Assembly: GCA_033763935.1 (NCBI GenBank)
Contig: JANRJO010000098.1
Coordinates: 1 to 64,000, forward strand
Direction: 5' to 3'
From: DALYJJ01 sp033763935
GTDB taxonomy: Bacteria; Acidobacteriota; Terriglobia; Bryobacterales; Bryobacteraceae
DNA length: 64,000 nucleotides
Below are positions 25,324-34,128 of the stretch, piece after piece (the stretch's first letter is position 1; the number at the start of each line of letters is the position of its first letter). The position numbers were made by a program, and so were the translations under genes. Below the pieces are notes generated by a model. It was not told where the DNA came from. It saw nothing but the letters and a program-made list of their open reading frames with translations, and ran no database searches.

Positions 25324-26106
25324 ATGGCTGAAGGCAGTAGCGGCGAGAACGAACTTCGGCAGCAGCTTCGAGAGGCGTACCGGCAGATTGGGGAACTGCG
25401 GTGGCAATTGCAGAGCGAGCAACAGAATCGGCGGCGGCAGGACAGGCTGTTGACGGAGCAGGCGGGGGCGATGGCGGAGGCTCGTGAGGAGCACGAGCAG
25501 GAGATGGCGGACCGGGAGCAGGAAATCGCGGACCTGGAGGACGAGCAGGGCGGGTCATTCCGAAGTTGGGAGAAGGGGAGGACGGAAGGGCTGCGGCCGG
25601 CGCGCGTACGGCTCGGCGAGCCGGGGCTGCGAGTGATGGGGGAACTGCTGCGCTGGACGGCAGAGCAGGCTGTTGATGGGCAGATTGCGGGGGAGCTACG
25701 GGAGTGGGAGCGGCGCGTGCGAGTGATGCTGGAAATGGAAGACGAGCTGAACCGGAGGCCGGCGGGAGAAGGCGCGACCGAAGCGGCGCTGAGGCGGGTG
25801 GCAGCGGGACGCGGCAACGCGGGATGCACTTTCGACATCGCGATTGAGGACCGGGAAGTGAGCAGCGATCAGTTACTGCTGTGCGGATTGCTTGTCGACG
25901 GCTGGCTGGGAGCGAGTGAAGCAGGAAGCGGGAAGTCCGTGGCGATGCACCGCGATGCGCAGCGGCGGGCGATTCGGCTCGATCTCATGCCGGGGAGCGG
26001 GGCAGAAGACCTTTGGTTGCGGGCGGCAGTGGAGAACCTGAGGGCACACGCGGCGTTTGATCCCGAGCATCAAACGCTGACGGTGACGTTTCCGGCGGCC
26101 GGCTAA
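25324..26106 (+). CDS. hypothetical coiled-coil protein
   Basis: 260 aa from the ATG at 25324 (GGGAGGGCGGCG upstream). Residues 8-80 form a long charged coiled coil (ENELRQQLREAYRQIGELRWQL; EEHEQEMADREQEIADLED). The second half is globular, with segments SDQLLLCGLLVDGWLGASEAG and LWLRAAVENLRAHAAF and a beta-strand end. No domain recognised; a degenerate histidine-kinase-like ATPase fold is conceivable but unsupported. Extended -10 TGTGCTATTCT just upstream (about 25264-25274). It precedes the leader of the next unit by about 14 nt. Confidence 0.6.
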   Translation: MAEGSSGENELRQQLREAYRQIGELRWQLQSEQQNRRRQDRLLTEQAGAMAEAREEHEQEMADREQEIADLEDEQGGSFRSWEKGRTEGLRPARVRLGEPGLRVMGELLRWTAEQAVDGQIAGELREWERRVRVMLEMEDELNRRPAGEGATEAALRRVAAGRGNAGCTFDIAIEDREVSSDQLLLCGLLVDGWLGASEAGSGKSVAMHRDAQRRAIRLDLMPGSGAEDLWLRAAVENLRAHAAFDPEHQTLTVTFPAAG

Positions 26107-26119
26107 CTGGCTTCCCTGC

Positions 26120-26238
26120 TATACTTAGAAGCACCTGTCAAGGCTCTGCACGGCCCGATACTGCGGTCTGATCGCCGGGGGTAGTGCCCACTTCAAGGTC
26201 ATAACCTCGACGGCGATCGAGCGCCGTAAAAGGATGCG
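26120..26238 (+). promoter_or_regulatory. promoter and structured leader of the two-gene unit at 26239
   Basis: TATACT (26120-26125) as -10. Within the about 107-nt leader, GATCGCCG (26170-26177) pairs with CGGCGATC (26211-26218), enclosing GGG/CCC (26179-26181 with 26187-26189) and AGGT-CATA-ACCT (26196-26207). A three-way junction is therefore possible. AAGGA is placed before the ATG. Could be a riboswitch-like leader, an autoregulatory site or an RNA partner; no known class recognised. Confidence 0.5.
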
Positions 26239-26532
26239 ATGCCTTTCGGAAGTCCGTTCCCGCGGACGTTCTCAGCAGGGTCTATTCTCAACCTTGCTCC
26301 CGCTGTTCCCGGTATTTACGGTCTATCTAACTCCCAGCAGTGGATTCTCATTGGACGAGCAAGCAACATTCGCGATGCGCTGCTCGAACACTTGTCGGAT
26401 GCCACCGGCATTGTGAACCGGCTGGCGGCGACGGGTTTTGTGTTCGAGGAGTGCGATGCTTCGCTGCAGGCAGCGCGGCAGGATCGACTGGTGTTGGAGT
26501 ACGAACCCGTAGGGAACCGGATGCTGCAGTGA
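26239..26532 (+). CDS. GIY-YIG-like small protein, probably catalytically inactive
   Basis: 97 aa. PGIYGL (residues 24-29) and WILIGRASNIRDALLEHL (35-52) reproduce the two strands and first helix of a GIY-YIG domain (GxY, then xIG-xxxN-LRxRLxxH), including the arginine-containing helix. The second tyrosine is replaced (LIG), and where the metal-binding glutamate is expected, 12 residues before Asn93, there is Gln81. Binding without cleavage is therefore likelier than nuclease activity. First gene of a pair (35 nt to the next) behind a structured leader. Confidence 0.55.
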   Translation: MPFGSPFPRTFSAGSILNLAPAVPGIYGLSNSQQWILIGRASNIRDALLEHLSDATGIVNRLAATGFVFEECDASLQAARQDRLVLEYEPVGNRMLQ

Positions 26533-26567
26533 GCAGCCTGGCGGGAAGCGCCGAGGAGGCGCCTTTT

Positions 26568-26912
26568 ATGCAATTCACATTGATCGGGTTTCAGCAGGCG
26601 AACTCCGTGAGAAGGTTCGCGTTTGAGAGTGTCGCGGAGGACCGTTCGCGGCACACCGTAGTGGTTTCCGCGGACCTGGCGGTGGCGCGCCGGTATCAGA
26701 TCCAAATTCAAGATCTTCCGCTCTTATGCCGGAGGCTCCTTATCGGGTGCGACGCGCAGACATTACTGCTGGGCCGGGCGACGCTGACGGAAGCGCATAT
26801 GGCCTCGGTGCACCGGGCAACGTTGGACGCCGCGGAAGATAAGAAGAATCGCCGTGGAGGCAAGGTCACGCGTGAGGCGTGGCAGCGAATTACTCCGCTC
26901 GGCGCACGCTGA
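26568..26912 (+). CDS. unknown basic 114-aa protein, partner of the GIY-YIG-like gene
   Basis: 114 aa from the ATG at 26568, set by GAGGAGG 8 nt upstream. Beta-rich start (MQFTLIGFQQANSVRRFAFESV; HTVVVSADLAVARRY), a central LPLLCRRLL, and a basic C terminus (DKKNRRGGKVTREAWQRI). No domain recognised. The strong ribosome site and close spacing indicate co-expression with the upstream gene. Codon usage is less G-ending than in neighbours. Confidence 0.6.
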   Translation: MQFTLIGFQQANSVRRFAFESVAEDRSRHTVVVSADLAVARRYQIQIQDLPLLCRRLLIGCDAQTLLLGRATLTEAHMASVHRATLDAAEDKKNRRGGKVTREAWQRITPLGAR

Positions 26913-26921
26913 GGGCGGGAC

Positions 26922-28403
26922 TTACTGCGGGGCCGTCTCGGGCACCCGCCATGGTTCGTCGCCGTACCGTTTCTGCAGACGTGCGAGTTCCGTCTTCATC
27001 CGCTGGACGATACCTGCGTACCCGGCGTCATGGTAGACGCTCCGCATCTCTCGCGGATCCTTCTGCAGGTCGAAGAGCTCCCAATAGGGCGGCTTCGGCT
27101 CAGCGAGGCCGCCCCTCGTGCCTAGCGGCTGTCCGTAGAAGTAGATCAGCTTGTAGCGAGCGGTTCGGACGCCGTAATGGGCGGGCACATAGTGGTCGGC
27201 GAGGTGCATCCAGTAGCGGTAGTACATTGATTGACGCCAATCCCGCGGGGTCTTGCCTTCGAGCAGCGAGCGCAGACTGCACCCCTGCATGGAGGCGGGG
27301 GGCTTGACCCCTGCGTAATCGAGAAACGTCTCGGCGAAGTCGAGGTTCAGGACGATGTCCTGGTTGCTCCCGCCCGCGCGGACTCCTCCGGGGTAGCGGA
27401 CCAGGAACGGCATGCGAAGGCTTTCCTCGTACATGAAGCGCTTGTCGTACCAGCCATGGTCGCCGAGGAAGAAACCCTGGTCCGAGGTGTAAATAACGAG
27501 AGTGTCGTTCTCGATTTCCTCGTCGGCAAGATAGTCGAGCAGCCTTCCCACGTTGTCATCGACGCTCTGCACGCAGCGGAGATAGTCCTTGATGTAAAGC
27601 TGGTACGCCCACTTACGCAACTCGCCGGCGGCCAGGCCGGGAGGAGGATCCGTTTTCAGGCCGGTCTTCGTCATGTGCTCGCCGACTCTCATGCGGGCGT
27701 CCCGCGCGCCCTGGCCTCGATTCTCGTAGTTGTCGTAGAGGGTCGGCGGCTCGGGTACGGTTTCGGAAGCGAGCAGATTACGATACCGTGCAGCGGGCTG
27801 CCAGGCGCGGTGAGGTGCCTTGTGGTGGCACATCAGAAAGAAGGGCTTCGATTTATCACGCCTTTTAAGCCACTCGAGCGAGAAGTCACCGATTAGATCC
27901 GTGCAGTACCCGTCGTGCTTCTTCTCAACGCCGTTCTCTATGAAGGCCGGGTTGTTGTAGGCGCCTTGGCCGGGGAGTATGTTCCAGTAATCGAAGCCTG
28001 TGGGTTGGCTGTGTAAGTGCCACTTACCGATAATCGCGGTGGCGTAACCGGCGGCCTGAAGTTGTTTCGCGACATTGTCGCGGGCGGGGTCGAAAGCGTC
28101 GTTCAGGGTCCTCACACCGTTCATGTGCGAGTATTGTCCGGTCATGATGACCGCACGGCTCGGCGTGCAGATGGAGTTGGTGACGAAGCAGTTGTCGAAG
28201 CGCATGCCGCCGCGCGCGAGGCGATCGATGTTGGGCGTGCGGTTGATCTTGCTGCCGTACGCGCTGATGGCGTGGGCGGCGTGGTCGTCCGACATGATGA
28301 AGAGAATGTTGGGACGCCTGGCAGATTGGCCGAAGGCGGGAGTCAGTGAAGCGCCACCGAGGGTCTGGAGCAGGTGTCTGCGGGAAGGGAGGGCCGGCTG
28401 CAT
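26922..28403 (-). CDS. type I sulfatase, Tat-exported
   Basis: 493 aa. N terminus RRHLLQTLGGAS suggests a Tat leader. Sulfatase signature CTPSR at 79-83 (Cys79 becomes formylglycine) with the metal-binding DD at 39-40 (FIMSDDHAAH), GKWHLH, and TSDQGFFLGDHGWYDKR. Hydrolyses sulfate esters, probably of polysaccharides or mucin-like substrates, in the periplasm. Requires a formylglycine-generating enzyme not encoded here. It ends 10 nt from the unrelated plus-strand gene. Codon usage is more neutral than in other minus-strand genes. Confidence 0.9.
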   Translation of the reverse strand: MQPALPSRRHLLQTLGGASLTPAFGQSARRPNILFIMSDDHAAHAISAYGSKINRTPNIDRLARGGMRFDNCFVTNSICTPSRAVIMTGQYSHMNGVRTLNDAFDPARDNVAKQLQAAGYATAIIGKWHLHSQPTGFDYWNILPGQGAYNNPAFIENGVEKKHDGYCTDLIGDFSLEWLKRRDKSKPFFLMCHHKAPHRAWQPAARYRNLLASETVPEPPTLYDNYENRGQGARDARMRVGEHMTKTGLKTDPPPGLAAGELRKWAYQLYIKDYLRCVQSVDDNVGRLLDYLADEEIENDTLVIYTSDQGFFLGDHGWYDKRFMYEESLRMPFLVRYPGGVRAGGSNQDIVLNLDFAETFLDYAGVKPPASMQGCSLRSLLEGKTPRDWRQSMYYRYWMHLADHYVPAHYGVRTARYKLIYFYGQPLGTRGGLAEPKPPYWELFDLQKDPREMRSVYHDAGYAGIVQRMKTELARLQKRYGDEPWRVPETAPQ

Positions 28404-28412
28404 GACGGCGTA

Positions 28413-29390
28413 TCAGCGGGCGAGGATGACCGGGGCGGCGGCGAAACGGTCGCGGGCGGCGGCACGCAGGGTGGACAGGTACTCGTGCGCGAGGCGGGTC
28501 TGATTGTGGACGTATTCGATGCCCGCTGGTTGGCCGTTGTCCATCGCCGGGTGGCAGAACTCCCAGTTGACATAGCCCTGGTAACCGTTCTCGACGAGGG
28601 CGGCGACGTAGGCGGGGTAGGCGACCTGACGGCCCCAGAACTGTTTGTCGAAGTAGCCGCCGGCGACTAACTCGACGGCGCCGTCGGGGCGGCGGGCGAA
28701 CTCGCCGTTCATGTGCGAATGGACCTGGAGACGGCCGCTGGCGGCGGCCATTTCGCGGGCGTGGGCGGGGGAGTCCGCTTCGGGTTCGATGTTGATATCC
28801 ATGCACGCTTTGAGGGCGGGGGAGCCGATTTCCTCAATGAGGGCGAGCACGTCCTGGTAGCGGTTGACGATGTCGGGTCCGTGGTTTTGCATGGCGAGGA
28901 CGATGCCGTGGTCCTCGGCGACTTTCGAGAGTTCGCGCAGGGACTCGACGACGAAGATGCGGCGATCGCGTTTCCAGAAGCCGTACTGGTTGTAGAAGTA
29001 GGTGTCGTCGTAGGTGGCGAGGCCGTCGTAGAGGGTGATGCCGCGCCAGGCGGCGAAGATCTTGCAGAGCGGGGCGCCGAGGTCCTGCGCGAGTTTGATG
29101 CACTCCCGGACGTAGCAGATCATGGCCTCGCGCTGGACGGGGACGGGGCTCGACAGGTCGCAGTTGGGCGAGACGGCGCAGAGTTCGAGGCCGAGTTCGC
29201 CGGCGAGGTCGCGGAGGCGGCGGCGGTCGTCGGGGGAAAGGTCCATCGGGGCTGCATGGGGGCGCTCGGCATCGAGCTCGAGGCCTTCCCAGCCCTGCTG
29301 TTTGGCGAGGCGGACGAGGCTGAAGACGTCGATGGCTTCGCCGCGGTACCAAACGCCGCGGTAGGTGATGCTGTAGAGGCCGATCTTCAT
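28413..29390 (-). CDS. sugar phosphate isomerase/epimerase-family protein
   Basis: 325 aa, AP-endonuclease-2-like TIM barrel, no signal peptide. Segments typical of the family: GLELDAERPHA, LGAPLCKIFAAW, LAMQNHGPD, KACMDINIEPEAD, and VNWEFCHPAM with the C-terminal glutamate. The metal ligands (Asp, His, Glu) appear present. Lies 9 nt upstream of the sulfatase gene on the same strand, so probably one operon for a sulfated or modified sugar. Exact substrate unknown. Confidence 0.8.
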   Translation of the reverse strand: MKIGLYSITYRGVWYRGEAIDVFSLVRLAKQQGWEGLELDAERPHAAPMDLSPDDRRRLRDLAGELGLELCAVSPNCDLSSPVPVQREAMICYVRECIKLAQDLGAPLCKIFAAWRGITLYDGLATYDDTYFYNQYGFWKRDRRIFVVESLRELSKVAEDHGIVLAMQNHGPDIVNRYQDVLALIEEIGSPALKACMDINIEPEADSPAHAREMAAASGRLQVHSHMNGEFARRPDGAVELVAGGYFDKQFWGRQVAYPAYVAALVENGYQGYVNWEFCHPAMDNGQPAGIEYVHNQTRLAHEYLSTLRAAARDRFAAAPVILAR

Positions 29391-29441
29391 GGAGGGCTCC
29401 TGTGGAGGGCATTATCTCCCGGCCAGGGGGTGAAGAGGGGC

Positions 29442-29477
29442 TTGACTAACTTTGTAGTGCAAAGTACATTGCTACAT
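29442..29477 (+). promoter_or_regulatory. promoter with spacer palindrome; probable leaderless start
   Basis: TTGACT (29442-29447), 17-nt spacer, TACATT (29465-29470). The spacer contains ACTTTG-TAGTG-CAAAGT (29449-29465), a symmetric site for a repressor. Start predicted at about 29477, directly on the ATG at 29478, with no ribosome site upstream. Confidence 0.65.
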
Positions 29478-30887
29478 ATGGCCTTCACCGTGGAGATCGT
29501 CGTCGTGTACCAGGCGCGCTACCGGCTGGGGCACGAGAAGAACTTCGTGCCCCCGCTGACAGGGATTCACTTGGCGGGGCTCACGCCGGCCGAGTATCGG
29601 GTGCGGGTGGTTCATCAACAGGTGGAGCCCGTAGACCTGGAGAGCGATGCGGACCTGGTGGCGCTCTCGTTCTTCACGGGGTTTGCGCCGGAGGCGTACC
29701 GGCTGGCGCGGGAGCTCCGGAAGCGGGGCAAGCTGGTGGTGGCTGGAGGGCCGCACGCGACGTTCAACGCGGATGAGGCGCTGGAGCATTGCGACGCCGT
29801 GGTGTTGGGGGAGGCGGAAACGGTGTGGGGGGAACTGCTGGCGGATGCGGCGGCGGGGCGGTTGCAGAAGCCGTACGTGGGGGGCGCGCCGCCGCTCGCG
29901 GGCATTCCGACGCCGCGGTACGATCTGCTGCCGGGGACGTACTTCGTGCCGCGGGTGGTGCAGGCGACGCGGGGGTGTCCGTTCACGTGCTCGTTCTGCA
30001 GCGTGCCAACGATGAATCCGGGGTTCCGGACGCGACCGGTAGAAGACGTGTTGCGGGACATCCGCTATAACCGGTTCCGGCACTGGTGGCAGCGGAAGGT
30101 GGTGTGGTTCTGGGACGACAATCTGACGGCGAAACGTTCTTATGCGCGGGAACTGCTGGCAGCGATGATACCGCTGAGGAAGTGGTGGCTGACGCAGGCG
30201 AGCATGGACGTGGGCGAGGACGACCGGCTGCTGGAGTTGATGGAGCGGTCGGGGTGCATCGGCATCTTTTTCGGGATTGAATCGTTCGGCGTGGAGTCTT
30301 TGCGGGACGCGCACAAGCCGCAAAACAAGGTGGAGGCGTACAAGAGGCGGATCGCGAAGCTGCACGAGCGGGGGATCTGCGTGATGGCGGGTTTCATCGC
30401 CGGCTTTGACGGGGACAGCCCGGAGAGCATTCGGGCGATGGCGAGGCAGCTCTATGAAGTTGGGGTGGACGTGCCGTTCCTGAGCGTCCTGACGCCCTAC
30501 CCGGGAACGCCTGCCTACGGGAAGCTGGCGTCGGAGGGGAGGATTCTGAGCGGGCGCGGGTGGGAGTTTTACAACGGGTACAACGTAGCGTTCCAGCCGC
30601 GGCAGATGACGCCGGGGGAGTTACTGGCGGCGCACCGGGCGCTGTGGAGGGAGGCGTTTTCGCTGAAGTATTCGGTGATGCGGATTGTGCGGTCGTTCGG
30701 GAGGCTGCGGTGGGGGGCGTTTCTGATGTGCTTCATGATGAACGCGTTCTATTGCCTGAAGCGGATGAGGGGGAACGAGCCGGCGGTGTTTGAGGAGGTG
30801 AGGGAACCCGAGGGCGCGGTAGACTCTGGGGAAGTTCAGGTATGCCGGAGTCCGCACGATTCAGTGTCACGTTTGCGCGCAATGTGA
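29478..30887 (+). CDS. B12-binding-domain radical SAM protein
   Basis: 469 aa from the ATG at 29478; the open frame further upstream is only antisense of the isomerase gene. N-terminal cobalamin-binding Rossmann region (1-130: ADLVALSFFTGFAPEAY; LVVAGGPHATFNAD). The radical SAM cluster motif CPFTCSFC is at C167, C171 and C174, with a barrel through about 430 (GIFFGIESFGVESLRDAHK; TPYPGTPAYGKL). Resembles hopanoid or lipid-modifying and methyltransferase radical SAM families (HpnP/HpnJ-type architecture), but the substrate is not readable. Its end overlaps the AraC gene by 46 nt. Confidence 0.85.
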   Translation: MAFTVEIVVVYQARYRLGHEKNFVPPLTGIHLAGLTPAEYRVRVVHQQVEPVDLESDADLVALSFFTGFAPEAYRLARELRKRGKLVVAGGPHATFNADEALEHCDAVVLGEAETVWGELLADAAAGRLQKPYVGGAPPLAGIPTPRYDLLPGTYFVPRVVQATRGCPFTCSFCSVPTMNPGFRTRPVEDVLRDIRYNRFRHWWQRKVVWFWDDNLTAKRSYARELLAAMIPLRKWWLTQASMDVGEDDRLLELMERSGCIGIFFGIESFGVESLRDAHKPQNKVEAYKRRIAKLHERGICVMAGFIAGFDGDSPESIRAMARQLYEVGVDVPFLSVLTPYPGTPAYGKLASEGRILSGRGWEFYNGYNVAFQPRQMTPGELLAAHRALWREAFSLKYSVMRIVRSFGRLRWGAFLMCFMMNAFYCLKRMRGNEPAVFEEVREPEGAVDSGEVQVCRSPHDSVSRLRAM

Positions 30888-31885
30888 TCTTGTACGTGGG
30901 CGCGCGGGGAGTGGAGGCGGGAGAGTTGTGCCGGCAAGCGGGGTTTCCGCGGGAGTTGCTGGAGACGCCGGACGAACTGATCGCGGGCGACGCGGTGGAC
31001 CGGGTATGGCGGGCGGCGGTGGAACTGGTGGGCGACGAGCACCTGGGGCTGCACCTCGGCGAATCGGTGCAGCCGGTGTCGCTGGGGCTGCTGGGGTTTG
31101 CCATGTTGAGCTGCGAGCGAGTGGGGGATGCGCTCGAGAAGATGGTACGGTACTGGAACCTGCTGACGGACGCGACGAAGCTGCGGGTGACAAGGGCCGG
31201 CGGGCGGGCACGGGTGGAGATGGAACTGGTGGATCTGCCGGGCAATTTTCTGTTGCGGAACCATCAGCCGGTGGAGTCGTCCCTGAGCGCGGCGGTGAGC
31301 CTCGTCGGGGGATTGTCGGGACGAAGGGCACGGGTATTGGAGGCGACGTTCACGCACGCAGCGCCGGCGGGCGGGGTGCGGGAGCACGAGCGGGTGTTTG
31401 GGCGGCGGCCGGAGTTCGAGGCGGAGTCGAATGGAGTGGTGTTTGAGGCAGAGGTGCTGGAGTGGAGCGTGGCCCATGCGAACCGGAGCCTGGGGGCGGC
31501 GCTCGAAGAGCAGATCCAACGGACGCTGGCGCGAGAAGAGGAATCGGTACGGGGGCGGGTGCGAAGGGAGGTAGCGCGCCGGCTGCGGGGAGAGACGCCC
31601 GAGTTGGAGGCGGTGGCGAAGGCGCTGGCCCTGAGCGAGCGGGGATTGCAGCGGGAGCTGCAGGCGGAGGGAACGACGTTTCGCGAGGTGGTGGACGACT
31701 TGAGGAAAGATCTGGCCGCGGAGTATCTGCGGGATCCTCGGCATTCGCTGTTGGACGTGTCGTTTCTGCTCGGGCTGTCAGAGCCGAGCGTCCTGCATCG
31801 CTTCGTGCGCCGCTGGTTCGGCTGCACGCCGGCGGAGTACCGGAAGGCGCAGCAATTGCCAGCCCAGCAGCGCGCACCACACTGA
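30842..31885 (+). CDS. AraC family regulator (arabinose-binding-domain OruR type)
   Basis: 347 aa: an N-terminal all-alpha/beta sensor of the OruR/FtrA kind (GVEAGELCRQAGFPRELLE; DEHLGLHLGE; LGLLGFAMLSCERVGDAL) and a C-terminal AraC helix-turn-helix (about 240-335: AVAKALALSERGLQRELQAEG; LLDVSFLLGLSEPSVLHRFVRRWFGCTPAEY). Starts inside the radical SAM gene (46-nt overlap, different frame) and so is translationally coupled to it. The 3' end overlaps the convergent DUF4386-like gene by 108 nt. Confidence 0.85.
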   Translation: MPESARFSVTFARNVILYVGARGVEAGELCRQAGFPRELLETPDELIAGDAVDRVWRAAVELVGDEHLGLHLGESVQPVSLGLLGFAMLSCERVGDALEKMVRYWNLLTDATKLRVTRAGGRARVEMELVDLPGNFLLRNHQPVESSLSAAVSLVGGLSGRRARVLEATFTHAAPAGGVREHERVFGRRPEFEAESNGVVFEAEVLEWSVAHANRSLGAALEEQIQRTLAREEESVRGRVRREVARRLRGETPELEAVAKALALSERGLQRELQAEGTTFREVVDDLRKDLAAEYLRDPRHSLLDVSFLLGLSEPSVLHRFVRRWFGCTPAEYRKAQQLPAQQRAPH

Positions 31886-32497
31886 CCACAGAAGGAACGC
31901 GGGGCCGCTGAGGGCGTCGAGGGGGGCGAGAACGGGAATGACCGTTCCCAGCGCGCCGAGGGAGGACAGCGCGAAGAGGGCGGCGGCGGCACAACCGAGT
32001 GGCCGGTGGGCGCGGCTGGGGAGGCGGGTGAGGGCAATGCTGACGGTCCAAGCGGCGAGAAGGAGTTGGCCGAGGTGTTCGCCGAGCATCGCACCCAAGA
32101 GTTGATGCTGCATCTGGAAGGTCCACTCGATGGCGGCCCGGTGGGCGTCTGAGGGCGCATTGCGGAAGCCTGCGGCGAGCAGCGGGACGGCGAACGTCCA
32201 GCGGAGGAGACCGATGATCTGAACGACGACCGAGGCGACGCCGATGGGAGTGGCTGCGGGCGGGACGCCGGGCAAGCGGGCGGGCAGCGCCGCGACGGCG
32301 AACAGAAGCGGCAGAAGAGAGCATGCGAAGGCGAACCAGATCAAGGGGAGATCGGGGCCGGCGGCGAAGTAACGGGTAAGGATGACGCCGCCGGGGAGAC
32401 GGAGGACGTCGGGGTAGTCGAAGCGGAGGGTCAGGAGCGTGTAGGGGATCTGGAGGATCACCGGGCTGGCAAGGAAGAGAACGGGTAGGAGTTTCAT
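31778..32497 (-). CDS. DUF4386-like integral membrane protein
   Basis: 239 aa, about six transmembrane segments with the motif order of DUF4386 (N-terminal LRLPGGVILTRYF, later LLRWTFAVPLLA and GAMLGEHLGQLLLAAWT). Role unknown. Six nt downstream of the cupin gene (same strand). The last 108 nt are antisense to the AraC gene, and the tail (RRRAAEPAAHEAMQDARL) may be non-functional. Confidence 0.6.
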   Translation of the reverse strand: MKLLPVLFLASPVILQIPYTLLTLRFDYPDVLRLPGGVILTRYFAAGPDLPLIWFAFACSLLPLLFAVAALPARLPGVPPAATPIGVASVVVQIIGLLRWTFAVPLLAAGFRNAPSDAHRAAIEWTFQMQHQLLGAMLGEHLGQLLLAAWTVSIALTRLPSRAHRPLGCAAAALFALSSLGALGTVIPVLAPLDALSGPAFLLWSVWCALLGWQLLRLPVLRRRAAEPAAHEAMQDARL

Positions 32498-32503
32498 GGT
32501 GGT

Positions 32504-32956
32504 TCAGGCTCCGAGCACGCGGTGAACGGTCTTCTGGAGGCCGACAGGGATTCCGGGGAGCCAGACATCGCCGTAGGAGAGGGCGCGGATGGCGTCGAGG
32601 GCGCCGGGGTTGCGGTACATCGTTCCGAGGAATCGGAGGAAGCCTTGCGGGGGAGCGACTTCGAGCCGGAAGGTGACTGGGCGGCCGGAGCGGTTGGCGA
32701 AGCCGTGACGCTGTAAGGGGAGGACGTGGATGGAGTCGCCCGGGGCGAGGGTGCGCCAGTTGTTGCGCGCATCCCATTCGACGCTCAATTCCCCGGAGAG
32801 AACGGTGAACGTTTCTGAAATGACGCGGTGATAGTGGAGCGGTGCGCCGGCGGCGGCGGGGGTGAGTTCGATTTCGAGGACGAGGCGAGCGGCGTCGATG
32901 TCGAGCACGCGGCACGTCTCGCCGGTTCGAGGATTGTGAAGGACGTCGGTTGTCAT
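32504..32956 (-). CDS. cupin-domain protein
   Basis: 150 aa single cupin barrel: GAPLHYHRVISETFTVLSG (His, His, Glu metal ligands), later GDSIHVLPLQRHGFANRS with the second-motif histidine. About 110 residues of barrel plus a C-terminal helix. Cytosolic; could bind a small metabolite or sugar. Co-transcribed with the DUF4386-like gene. 32957-33099 holds only an unremarkable intergenic stretch. Confidence 0.75.
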   Translation of the reverse strand: MTTDVLHNPRTGETCRVLDIDAARLVLEIELTPAAAGAPLHYHRVISETFTVLSGELSVEWDARNNWRTLAPGDSIHVLPLQRHGFANRSGRPVTFRLEVAPPQGFLRFLGTMYRNPGALDAIRALSYGDVWLPGIPVGLQKTVHRVLGA

Positions 32957-33099
32957 GAGGCGAGTATGGGGGGCCTGCGCGGACCTTCCGGTGACGGGAA
33001 GCGCCGCGAAGGTGACGGAATGCGTCAGTCGTGTTTGGTCAGGTAGATGTCGCGTGCAGTCATAGGCGGGAAGGCGGGGAGGCGGCAGTATGGGGCTGC

Positions 33100-34092
33100 A
33101 TGATACTCACAACGATTTCGATGTCGGTTGCGATAGCGTTCGGCGGCGAGGAGCCGACGTTTCGGGCGGAGAGCCGAATGCTGCAGGTAGAAGTACTGGT
33201 GCGGGATGCCAGGCGGCAGGCGATGGTGGAGGGGCTGGCGGCGGAGGATTTCGAGCTGCGGGTGGACGGGCGCAGGCGATCGCCGGTATACGTGCGGCGG
33301 GCCGGAGAGCGGCGGCGTCCGCTGGCGATCCTCGTCTACCTGAACTTGGCGCGCGAGGGCGGACTGCGCACGATGGGGACCCATGCGGCACGGGAGGCGT
33401 TCTCGACGGCGCTGGGGAGGCTGGAGGCCGAAGACGAAGTGGCCGTGTACGCGGCGGACGACTGGTTTGAAGGGCGGGCACGGGAGGTGGTGGGGTTGAC
33501 GCGGGACCGGGAGACGGCGGCGCGGGCGCTGGCGGAGGCGGCGGAGGCGGCGTCCGGAGCGGGGCGGCGGCGGCCCGGGGGCGGTGATGGCGGGCTGATG
33601 ACGCAGGCGGTAGAGGCGGCGCGGCGAGTGGCGCGGGAGCGGCCGGGCTCGCTGGTGACGTTGCTGTCGATCTCCGACAGCATCAACACGCTGGACACGC
33701 TCGCCCGCCCAGCCGAGCGGGAGTTGGCCGAGCGGGTGGCGGAGGAAGCAAACCTCAGCGTGAGTGCGATTCATCTGCCGATGGTGCGCGAATACGCGGC
33801 GGCCGCGGCGGTGTTGAATCCGTTGGGGGCGGTGCTGGGGTACAGCTTGACAGGAGCGGCGGCAAGAATGGCCGAAGGCAGCGGGGGCGTGGTGCTGAAG
33901 GTCGAGGAGGCCGGGGGGCTCGCTGGGGCGTTCGACCAATTGATGCAGGCCTACGCGGGGCGGTACGTGCTGGAGGTGCGGCTGGCGGAGGATGAACTGC
34001 GCGATGGGCGGTTGCACCGGGTTGAGGTGGGGGTGAAGGGGTACTCGCGGAAGGACGTGCATTACCGGCGCAGGGTGTTTGCTGCGCGATGA
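33100..34092 (+). CDS. VWFA-related secreted protein (acidobacterial domain)
   Basis: 330 aa from the ATG at 33100, chosen for a signal-peptide-like start (MILTTISMSVAIAFGGEE). The family shows a strand block (LQVEVLVRDARRQAMVEGLAAEDFELRVDGRR), a VWFA-like alternation with LAILVYLNLAREGG and LVTLLSISDSIN, and a C-terminal beta domain (ADFYR-like GYSRKDVHYRRRV). Common in acidobacterial secretomes; function unknown. Very Ala/Arg/Glu-rich. Confidence 0.7.
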   Translation: MILTTISMSVAIAFGGEEPTFRAESRMLQVEVLVRDARRQAMVEGLAAEDFELRVDGRRRSPVYVRRAGERRRPLAILVYLNLAREGGLRTMGTHAAREAFSTALGRLEAEDEVAVYAADDWFEGRAREVVGLTRDRETAARALAEAAEAASGAGRRRPGGGDGGLMTQAVEAARRVARERPGSLVTLLSISDSINTLDTLARPAERELAERVAEEANLSVSAIHLPMVREYAAAAAVLNPLGAVLGYSLTGAAARMAEGSGGVVLKVEEAGGLAGAFDQLMQAYAGRYVLEVRLAEDELRDGRLHRVEVGVKGYSRKDVHYRRRVFAAR

Positions 34093-34128
34093 GGTTTGCG
34101 GTGAGCGTGGAGTATACTGCGGGGATCT

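Noticed and set aside
28713..29477. Upstream extension of the radical SAM protein frame
   Set aside because: Antisense of the sugar isomerase gene; a promoter and a natural N terminus lie at 29442-29478.
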